Assembly: GCA_003647435.1 (NCBI GenBank) | Contig: QMMV01000156.1 | Location: 1-5,507, forward strand | Reading direction: 5' to 3' | From: Deltaproteobacteria bacterium | GTDB taxonomy: Bacteria > Desulfobacterota > Desulfobacteria > Desulfobacterales > C00003060 | DNA: 5,507 bases | Shown: positions 1 to 5,184 of the stretch, piece by piece | Layout: every line of letters begins with the position of its first letter | Position numbering within the stretch: the stretch's first letter is position 1 | Position numbers and translations under genes: made by a program | Notes under the pieces: model-generated | Database searches by the model: none | Told to the model about the DNA's origin: nothing | The model's input: only the letters and a program-made list of their open reading frames with translations

Positions 1-76
1 CACATAAATTGAGTCTTTGGTGGCCCGGCTATTTGTTTGGGAGGGCAGGAAAGGAGGTGATGCCTGGGACAAGTGA

Positions 77-355
77 CCTATAAATTTTGACGCAGATGGC
101 GTGCCTGATAGTCTGGACAATGCTCCAGAGACCTACAATCCAGAACAAGTGGATACAGATGGGGATATGTATGGAAACATCTGTGATGCGGATTTGGATA
201 ACGATGGCCAAGTTTTTTACTCTGATTACGCAATCTTCGGACAGGCCTGGAACAATTATAACCCCGACGCTGATTTTGATAGCGACGGGCAGGTTTTCTA
301 CTCTGACTATGCCATATTCGGCGGCCGTTGGAACGAGACAGCACCTTACTATTAA
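77..355 (+). pseudogene. C-terminal remnant of an exported protein with TSP3-like and dockerin-like calcium-binding repeats
   Basis: The frame is open only from base 77, just after a TGA at 74-76, and ends with TAA at 353-355. It begins with a thrombospondin-type-3-like stretch (FDADGVPDSLDNAP, then DTDGDMYGN, CDAD). Two dockerin-like EF-hand units follow at 185-250 and 266-331, repeating every 27 codons. Both loops fit the D-x-D-x-D-G-x-V-x-x-x-D pattern: D at 191, 197, 203, 224 and at 272, 278, 284, 305. Each loop runs into SDYAIFG and a Trp. In known families such units bind Ca2+ and sit at the C-terminus of secreted proteins, where dockerins may bind cohesins. No ATG or ribosome-binding site fits. 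A GTG at 101 exists but has no Shine-Dalgarno sequence and would start inside the TSP3 motif. I infer the 5' part was lost or frameshifted. A sequencing error or a very short functional peptide cannot be excluded. Confidence 0.65.
185..331 (+). repeat. Two-copy tandem coding repeat of a dockerin-like Ca2+-binding unit
   Basis: The unit at 185-250 and the unit at 266-331 are both 66 bases and start 81 bases apart. Of 22 encoded residues 18 are identical: DAD-x-D-x-DGQVFYSDYAIFG-x-x-W. The differences at DNA level are mostly at third codon positions (for example gattacgcaatc against gactatgccata). That pattern indicates an old duplication kept under protein-level selection before the gene was broken. 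The separating linker is asparagine-, tyrosine- and proline-rich (NNYNP). Confidence 0.85.
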
Positions 356-441
356 TTGCGACGGGTCTAATACTGTTCGCAGGGATAGGCTGCTTCACAA
401 TGTTGAGCAAGGGAAAACTTTAATAAAGAAAGGAGTCACTA

Positions 442-1098
442 ATGAAAAAGAAATTTTCAATGAGCATGTTTGTAAGCTTGGCGCTTGTTTTTGCTGTTTG
501 CGGATCTGCTCAGGCACACTTCATGTGGATGGATCCCATAGGCGAGCAATTATCAACCCCTGGGGATCGTGTTGATGTTAATGTGTGGTTGCACGCTACG
601 CAAGACGATCAGTTGTACTTGTGGGCTCTCGATTTAGGGTTCGATCAGACAGAATTGAGCGACTGGGAGATTGCCTATGGATCGACTAATCTTATCCTGA
701 ACCCGATGGCCCCGCTGACGGAGGATGACTCTAACAAATACGAAGGTAAAAGAGCGATCTACGATGTCTCTGCCGGATTTGGTCTACCTGATTTTAAGCA
801 ACGAGACGAACTAACAGCAGGTGAAGATCATCTGCTCTTTACGGCATTCTTTAATTTTAACGGCGGCACTTGGGATGGTGAGGACATATGGGTCGAAATG
901 CGTCAAGGAATGGGTTTTGGTTTCGATAATGCAGGCTGGATTGATCAGGATCATATGCTTGTTTATACTGATAATACTGGCTCCGAGCTTTTGGGCGATA
1001 ACGGACCTGACTACGCCCCAGTCCCCATCCCCGCTGCCGTATGGCTGCTGGGCTCCGGTCTTCTGGGACTGGTCGGAATTCGGCGAAAAGTAAAATAA
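442..1098 (+). CDS. Secreted VPLPA/PEP-CTERM-type exosortase-sorted protein, possibly cohesin-like
   Basis: This 218-residue exported protein starts at ATG 442, with an AGGAG at 431-435 spaced 6 bases before it. Residues 1-25 form a classical signal peptide (MKKK, a hydrophobic core, then AQA), so the mature protein would begin with His26 in HFMWMD. There is no lipobox around Cys20. Residues 194-218 are a VPLPA-type C-terminal sorting signal: VPIPAAVW, a hydrophobic stretch with GSGLLGL, then RRKVK. In this family exosortase recognises and processes the tail during export to the cell surface or matrix. The middle (about residues 38-178) is acidic and beta-rich. GDRVDVNVWL followed by LYLWALDLGFDQTEL resembles the opening strands of cohesin-type beta-sandwiches, but I cannot prove homology by eye. 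It lies 86 bases after the dockerin-like remnant and is followed by a hairpin terminator. The substrate or ligand is unknown. The sorting signal is near certain and the cohesin idea is tentative. Confidence 0.88.
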   Translation: MKKKFSMSMFVSLALVFAVCGSAQAHFMWMDPIGEQLSTPGDRVDVNVWLHATQDDQLYLWALDLGFDQTELSDWEIAYGSTNLILNPMAPLTEDDSNKYEGKRAIYDVSAGFGLPDFKQRDELTAGEDHLLFTAFFNFNGGTWDGEDIWVEMRQGMGFGFDNAGWIDQDHMLVYTDNTGSELLGDNGPDYAPVPIPAAVWLLGSGLLGLVGIRRKVK

Positions 1099-1131
1099 CC
1101 TCAGGGCAGCTTTTGCTCCTTGTCAAACAAA

Positions 1132-1161
1132 AAGAGGCCTGGTCTCCGGACAGGGCCTCTT
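1132..1161. terminator. GC-rich intrinsic terminator-like hairpin, possibly bidirectional
   Basis: AAGAGGCC at 1132-1139 pairs with GGCCTCTT at 1154-1161. With one bulged G the stem extends inward through TG/CA. It lies 33 bases after the stop of the exported-protein gene, so it plausibly ends that transcript. The plus-strand tail after the hairpin is only moderately T-rich (TTCATTCT). On the minus strand the hairpin is followed by TTTTTGTTTG, a much better U-tract. Confidence 0.75.
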
Positions 1162-1289
1162 CATTCTACAAACATGGAAACAGAAGCTCGCTACGGCCGG
1201 CTTTGCTGGGAAAATCACGGTCTCCGGTGAAACGAACGGATCTTGGCACAGTCAGACCTTATTAATGAACGCGGGCCTCAGAAATAAAA

Positions 1290-1314
1290 TTGCCCGCTGC
1301 TAACGCTTGGGCAA
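1290..1314. other. Inverted repeat just upstream of the ATP-pyrophosphatase start codon
   Basis: TTGCCC at 1290-1295 and GGGCAA at 1309-1314 can form a 6-bp stem with a 13-base loop, ending 14 bases before the ATG at 1329. It could be a 5'-UTR structure, an operator or a weak minus-strand terminator, since TTTTATTTC follows it on that strand. The rest of the 1166-1289 stretch shows no convincing gene or promoter to me, only a smaller bulged hairpin at 1215-1230. Confidence 0.35.
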
Positions 1315-1328
1315 AAGAATAAAAATCC

Positions 1329-2063
1329 ATGCAATCAATTGATGCAAATCCATTTTTCTGCTCATGGAGCGGGGGCAAGGATTCCTGCTTGGCGCTCTAT
1401 TGCGCTATCCGTCAAGGAGGTAAACCGCGATGTCTCCTGACAATGCTGGACAAAACCGGGACAAGATCGCATTCACACAGGCTGCCAAAATCCCTGATCG
1501 AGCAACAGGCGGAACGACTCGGTCTGCCTGTCATTTTTCGATCGGCTACATGGAACGAATATGAGAGTGAGTTTATCTCCGCCCTGCTCGAGATGAAAAA
1601 CAGGAACATCCATGCCGGAGTGTTTGGAGATATAGATGTGGAATCTCATCGAGACTGGGTGCTCAGAGTGTGTGCTGCGGCAAGTGTCGTTCCATATCAC
1701 CCGCTGTGGCAACGAAACCGACGAGAGTTGCTCGAAAAGTTTATTCGACTTAATTTCAAGTCGATGATTGTCGTGGTAAAGGACGGGCAACTGGACAAAA
1801 GCTTCATTGGAAGAAACATTGACGAATTGACAATAGCTGATCTTGAAGAGGCCGGGATCGATCCCTCGGGAGAGTTGGGGGAATATCATACAGTTGTGAT
1901 TGATGGCCCGATATTCTCGTCGGAAATACGTGTCAGGGAAAAAGATCGAATCGTCCATGATGGTTACTGGTTCCTGGATCTGGATTCAGAAAAAGATCCG
2001 GCTGTCAAATCACTCGCAGCGGATACGGTATGCCGCACTGCCGGCCCCTATCATAATCCCTGA
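1329..2063 (+). CDS. Dph6-related ATP pyrophosphatase (diphthine--ammonia ligase family)
   Basis: This 244-residue cytoplasmic enzyme belongs to the ATP-pyrophosphatase (N-type, HUP-fold) superfamily. The PP-loop SGGKDS, which binds ATP phosphates, is at residues 14-19 within CSWSGGKDSCLALY. GVFGDID at 97-103 and PLW at 125-127 are typical of the Dph6 branch, as is GELGEYHTVVIDGPIF near 181-196. Length is in the usual range for single-domain members. In eukaryotes and archaea Dph6 makes the last amide of diphthamide on elongation factor 2 from diphthine, ammonium and ATP. Bacterial EF-G has no diphthamide, so the bacterial substrate is unknown and an amidation through an adenylated intermediate is only inferred. 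The ATG at 1329 is kept because it places the PP-loop at the normal distance. The sequence before it (AAAAGAATAAAAATCC) has no clear Shine-Dalgarno, so initiation may be weak or rely on A-rich leader sequence. The membrane-protein gene follows 69 bases downstream. Confidence 0.88.
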   Translation: MQSIDANPFFCSWSGGKDSCLALYCAIRQGGKPRCLLTMLDKTGTRSHSHRLPKSLIEQQAERLGLPVIFRSATWNEYESEFISALLEMKNRNIHAGVFGDIDVESHRDWVLRVCAAASVVPYHPLWQRNRRELLEKFIRLNFKSMIVVVKDGQLDKSFIGRNIDELTIADLEEAGIDPSGELGEYHTVVIDGPIFSSEIRVREKDRIVHDGYWFLDLDSEKDPAVKSLAADTVCRTAGPYHNP

Positions 2064-2080
2064 TTCGATAAAGATCAGGG
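2058..2080. other. Short inverted repeat spanning the stop codon of the ATP-pyrophosphatase gene
   Basis: CCCTGAT at 2058-2064 and ATCAGGG at 2074-2080 form a perfect 7-bp stem with a 9-base loop, overlapping the TGA at 2061-2063. No T-run follows in either direction, so it is not a standard intrinsic terminator. It may protect the mRNA 3' region or dampen read-through into the next gene, but could be chance. Confidence 0.35.
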
Positions 2081-2132
2081 TACGGGGAAATTCGGGCCAA
2101 TATAGTTTACTGTTAGGAGAATAAGATATCTG

Positions 2133-2804
2133 ATGAAGACTGACTTCCATGATAGATTGTCGTTTTTAAAGCGTCTATTTTTCTACAAGCCAGCCCCTCT
2201 CATCATCTTTATTATTATCGTGGCAGGGCTTGCCGCTTATCTGGTTTATTCCAAAGAAACAGGCAGGTCCCTAAGCGAGGGGACAAGATACGCTCAGGAC
2301 AACAAACAGCCCCGGCCCGTAAAACATGTTGATCTTTCCAATAATCATGCCGCTGATGTAAAAAACGAAAAGCAGGAAGTAATGCATGAAAAGCCTGCAG
2401 AGAAAAAAAATCAGGTGATGTTGACATTGCGTTGGGATGGGGATGTAAAGGGGAAGGAGCTTCCCGATATACAGGACAGTGATGGTCAGGAAGAAGAAGC
2501 ATTGGAAAAGATACGTCGTCCTTTTTCAGCGCATACCATGACGGAAGAAGAAAAAAGGTTCAAAAAGCAGGCGCTGGAGACCGAGGCGGTCACAAATGTA
2601 GTTGTCCATGACACGGGGGTGGTGTTTTTCTGGGCAGATCCAAAAGAGGCAGGCGACCCTCAAAGAAGAAAAGAGATTATGGAAGATTTGGCTTATCTTT
2701 ACAGGGACAACTGCCACCACGAAAAACCGGTGACCGTTGTTTTTTTTATAAGCGGTCGTCCCGTGCAAGCACACCAGTTTTTCAGGGAAGACTCAGCGGT
2801 ATAA
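2133..2804 (+). CDS. Single-pass membrane protein of unknown function
   Basis: I do not recognise this 223-residue protein. Residues 1-20 are basic and aromatic, and residues 21-39 form one strong transmembrane helix (APLIIFIIIVAGLAAYLVY). No signal-peptidase site is evident, so it is probably an N-terminally anchored protein with a periplasmic body. Residues 41-150 are a highly charged Lys/Glu-rich, low-complexity linker that looks unstructured. The last 70 or so residues look folded: VTNVVVHDTGVVFFWADP, an amphipathic helix (RRKEIMEDLAYLY), a CHH triplet at 194-196, then VTVVFFISGRPVQAHQFF. The start at ATG 2133 has AGGAG at 2115-2119, a long 13-base spacing. It follows the ATP-pyrophosphatase gene on the same strand, and its stop is 12 bases from the stop of the converging TadG-like gene. 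An envelope role alongside that gene is possible but not shown. Confidence 0.75.
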   Translation: MKTDFHDRLSFLKRLFFYKPAPLIIFIIIVAGLAAYLVYSKETGRSLSEGTRYAQDNKQPRPVKHVDLSNNHAADVKNEKQEVMHEKPAEKKNQVMLTLRWDGDVKGKELPDIQDSDGQEEEALEKIRRPFSAHTMTEEEKRFKKQALETEAVTNVVVHDTGVVFFWADPKEAGDPQRRKEIMEDLAYLYRDNCHHEKPVTVVFFISGRPVQAHQFFREDSAV

Positions 2805-2816
2805 TGGGCAAGGAAC

Positions 2817-4124
2817 TTATTCGGCCCTCTCAACTCTGCCGAGCTTCACTATACTGGGAGGGCATGGAGGGCCAAAAAGGAAATCAAATTGCAGGGGGTG
2901 AACTGTTGTTTTTCCGATGATGCTTATTTTTCCGTCAGCGATCATCCTTAACCATCTTGTGCCCGGGCTTGAGCCATGGAAGTCATGACCTGATCCCGTG
3001 CGGTAATATATATCATTCCCCGCCCAGAAGACAGCTCCTTCAAAATTACAGTAGGAGTCACTACAAGGAAAAAAGTAACTGGGCTTGCCGAGATCAATAT
3101 CACCTTTGGCGATTATCATCACCGTATGTCCATCGCCTCCCCATAAATGAAGGGCACTATGGTTTGGGGGATAAAAATAAACTGATCTGTTTGTTGCAAT
3201 AATCAGGTTTGTTATCCTGGCGCTATTTCCAAATCTATTTGCCGGTTCAAGGCGCGAATTTGGATTAGAAAAATCAAAATAATATATTGCGCCCCCATGG
3301 TCGCCGGGATGGGGCCCGAACAGGTATCTGCTGCCGGACCGTCTATAATAGTTCCCGTCTTCCTTCAGTTCCCATGAGGTGGAAGTGAAAGCACTTTCAT
3401 CTAAAATCTTGTCGGCCTTTGCATACAACTTATCAAGATATACATCGACTGGCGGTAATTCCACTATGTTTGCGTCTGAAATGCCTGAATCGTAGCCTGT
3501 GACCATGCCGTGAGCAGTTACACTTACTGTTTCTTCATCAATGCCAGGTGCATTGTTTCGGAAAATAATATCACCGTTGGCGTGAATATCTCCGTTTTTG
3601 AATATTGGTTCACCATTCTTAAAGCTGGTGCTTCTCTCGCCCACTTCTATCCCGTCCCCTTCCTTCTCCCCGAGCGCCAGCATCCCATACCTTACCAGAT
3701 ACGCAACAGCACTGGCCCCAACCTGAGTTTTGTCCTTGCCAAGAAATCCGCCGAGTATGGTATTTTCGGTTCTCTGGATGCGAACCATCACCGCATTATT
3801 GTATTCCCCGTCAGGATATTCGTCTGATCCTTCAGGATAAAATTGTTCACTTTCTACATCGTAAAAGCCGAGTGTTCCGGTAACAGAGCCTTGTGGCGCA
3901 CCGTTTTCCATTGCAATCTGTGTTGCAACCTCTATAGCATCCTCATCACACAGCCTTGCTGCTCCCGCCATGGCAGCGGCCTCTGCAGCGTTCTGGTATC
4001 TGTTTTTCTCCCCGTAGAGATATCCCGCATTGACCATGAAGGCCAGGACGGTAATAAACACGGTCATAAAGATCGCGGCCATTATGGCGATGGAGCCGCG
4101 TTGGGATTTCATACGGCTAAGCAT
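2817..4124 (-). CDS. TadG-like pilus-assembly/pseudopilin-type protein with a long extracytoplasmic region
   Basis: This 435-residue protein has the N-terminus of the Flp-pilus TadE/TadG-like family. A short basic leader ending QRGS (residues 8-11) is followed by one hydrophobic helix (about 12-34, IAIMAAIFMTVFITVLAFMV), then GYLYGEKNRYQNAAEAAAMAGAARL. This QxAAxAAxxAGA signature is diagnostic. The protein would be anchored in the inner membrane with the rest outside the cytoplasm. Residues from about 165 on contain NGD/NGE turns (FKNGEPIFKNGDIHANGDIIF) and short beta strands, suggesting a beta-helical surface or adhesive domain. Cysteines at 353, 359 and 421 could form disulfides. The start at 4124 is supported by AGGCAGGT at 4133-4140. 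An internal Met at residue 5 lacks such a site. No other tad genes (ATPase, secretin, prepilin peptidase) are in view, so it is an orphan here or at the edge of a dispersed locus. Confidence 0.82.
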   Translation of the reverse strand: MLSRMKSQRGSIAIMAAIFMTVFITVLAFMVNAGYLYGEKNRYQNAAEAAAMAGAARLCDEDAIEVATQIAMENGAPQGSVTGTLGFYDVESEQFYPEGSDEYPDGEYNNAVMVRIQRTENTILGGFLGKDKTQVGASAVAYLVRYGMLALGEKEGDGIEVGERSTSFKNGEPIFKNGDIHANGDIIFRNNAPGIDEETVSVTAHGMVTGYDSGISDANIVELPPVDVYLDKLYAKADKILDESAFTSTSWELKEDGNYYRRSGSRYLFGPHPGDHGGAIYYFDFSNPNSRLEPANRFGNSARITNLIIATNRSVYFYPPNHSALHLWGGDGHTVMIIAKGDIDLGKPSYFFPCSDSYCNFEGAVFWAGNDIYYRTGSGHDFHGSSPGTRWLRMIADGKISIIGKTTVHPLQFDFLFGPPCPPSIVKLGRVERAE

Positions 4125-4144
4125 GACGTATAACCTGCCTGCAT

Positions 4145-4171
4145 ATCATAGGAGTATGGCGGTGCCGTCAA
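4145..4171 (-). promoter_or_regulatory. Candidate sigma-70-type promoter for the TadG-like gene
   Basis: On the minus strand TTGACG (4171-4166) and TATGAT (4150-4145) each match the consensus at 5 of 6 positions. The spacer is only 15 bases, shorter than ideal, and the predicted start of transcription would leave a leader of about 14 bases overlapping the ribosome-binding site. It is the best pair I see in the 250-base gap between the methyltransferase stop and this gene. Confidence 0.3.
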
Positions 4172-4201
4172 GCGCGGCGCAGACAAAGGAGCTTTTTGCC
4201 A

Positions 4202-4223
4202 CGTGATCTGAGTGTATATCACG
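4202..4223. promoter_or_regulatory. Candidate operator: 6-bp inverted repeat with a 10-base spacer
   Basis: CGTGAT at 4202-4207 and ATCACG at 4218-4223 are perfect inverted arms in a 22-base dyad. It lies about 80 bases upstream of the TadG-like start, just outside the candidate promoter. Arm length and spacing suit a dimeric helix-turn-helix activator or repressor site, including CRP/FNR-like geometry. A small RNA hairpin is equally possible. The bound protein is unknown. Confidence 0.35.
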
Positions 4224-4374
4224 GGGCTTGAAATTGCCTGTACTATATTGCTCTTTTCACCCGTGCAGGACTTTGCTTGTCAAATTGATGCCATCAGCCT
4301 GCCGGGCGCTGCCGGCGGATTCAGTACGGATATCCGATCTTCGGACAAAGGGCTGTGGAACACGCCTGCGGGTG

Positions 4375-5184
4375 TTATGGAATTTCCTCCCATGTGAAGA
4401 CCTTTGAATCCATCAGGGCGTTGCAGGTTTTTGCCGTTTTGACGGTATCACGGTGAAATACGTTCAACAGCACCATGGTTAATCCAGAGGCCGCGAGCAT
4501 GGCGAGATAGGCCGTTTCCAGGAGCATTCGTTTTGCACGCGGGCAATGGCCGGCCGTCAGGTTCGAAAGTGCGGCAATGGTCCTCACCGGGTAGCCAAGG
4601 ATTTCGGGCAGTATTCGAATTACAGACAATACCGCCCTGTCCTGTTCTATTCCATTGTCCCATAATACAGGGGCTATGATTGGGTCTATTATGAGTTTTT
4701 CAGGAGGAAGCCCTGTGCCTGCAAATGCTCCATATAGCTCCACGGCCACAACAAGCCGGTCTGTTTCATCAGAAGGCACCTGCCCATTGTCCATGAGCAG
4801 GTAGCCCACAATGTCTGCGTCAAATCTGCGGGCCAGGGGAAGAATACGTTCCAGCTTGTGCGGCTCGATGGAAAAGCCGTTTATGATTACAGGATTTTTA
4901 CATACCCTGAGGCCCGCTTCGAGAGCGTCGGGATTGGTGGTGTCGAGCAATAAAGGGCTGTCTGTCACTTCCTGGACCGCGTTAACCAGAAACCTCATCT
5001 TTTTCTCTGCCTCTCTTGGCAGTGGGCCCGGGTTTATGTCAATCGCCTGGGCCCCGGCCTCTATGCACCTGCTGACCATTTCCTGAATGGGGCCGGGCCG
5101 GAATTGTTGGACGGCAGCGGAGATTTCAGGATGAGTGATCTGGAGATTGTCGGCTATTATGAGCATTGTTGTAAAGGGGGTCAC
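4375..5184 (-). CDS. Pterin-binding methyltransferase (methyltetrahydrofolate:corrinoid protein methyltransferase-like)
   Basis: This 269-residue cytoplasmic protein is a complete pterin-binding TIM barrel of the dihydropteroate synthase / MetH / AcsE superfamily. Motifs in order are AGAQAIDINPG (43-53), LLLDTTNPDALEAGL (78-92), VIINGFSIEP (99-108), LIIDPIIAPV (164-173) and LSNLTAG (206-212). D81, N102, D167 and N208 sit where AcsE-type enzymes carry the Asp, Asn, Asp and Asn that hold the pterin and assist methyl transfer. It has no fused corrinoid domain, so by analogy it would move a methyl group between methyl-tetrahydrofolate and a separate corrinoid protein, as in the Wood-Ljungdahl or one-carbon network. 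The partner is not in the window. The GTG start at 5184 overlaps the upstream gene's stop (GTGA). An ATG at 5166, six codons in, begins MLIIADN and may be the true start. Neither has a clear Shine-Dalgarno. A dihydropteroate synthase role is less likely given the AcsE-like residues. Confidence 0.85.
   Translation of the reverse strand: MTPFTTMLIIADNLQITHPEISAAVQQFRPGPIQEMVSRCIEAGAQAIDINPGPLPREAEKKMRFLVNAVQEVTDSPLLLDTTNPDALEAGLRVCKNPVIINGFSIEPHKLERILPLARRFDADIVGYLLMDNGQVPSDETDRLVVAVELYGAFAGTGLPPEKLIIDPIIAPVLWDNGIEQDRAVLSVIRILPEILGYPVRTIAALSNLTAGHCPRAKRMLLETAYLAMLAASGLTMVLLNVFHRDTVKTAKTCNALMDSKVFTWEEIP

Noticed and set aside
50..62. AAAGGAGGTGAT, a near-perfect Shine-Dalgarno / complement of the 16S rRNA 3' end
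   Set aside because: The only ATG (60-62) overlaps it and gives seven codons. The match to the 16S rRNA end stops after about 13 bases, so it is neither a convincing start site nor an rRNA fragment.
1244..1258. TGGCAC resembling the -24 element of a sigma-54 promoter
   Set aside because: The -12 position reads CC where GC is required, so the essential element is missing.
1290..1314. Possible integron attC site, because GCTAACGCTTGGGC resembles attC core sequence
   Set aside because: No pair of RYYYAAC and GTTRRRY core sites at suitable distance was found, and no integrase or cassette array is in view.
4333..4345. TCCGA-TCT-TCGGA mini-hairpin, considered as a REP target for the RAYT-like protein
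   Set aside because: It is a single short copy. I found no repeated family of similar palindromes in the window to support a REP element.
4359..4376. AACAC/GTGTT inverted repeat at the end of the methyltransferase gene as a terminator
   Set aside because: The stem has only 5 bp, overlaps the stop codon and has no T-tract after it.
4212..4397. Possible 61-codon plus-strand gene in the gap before the TadG-like gene
   Set aside because: It has no Shine-Dalgarno or recognisable motif and runs into the antisense of the methyltransferase gene, so it looks like a chance open frame.
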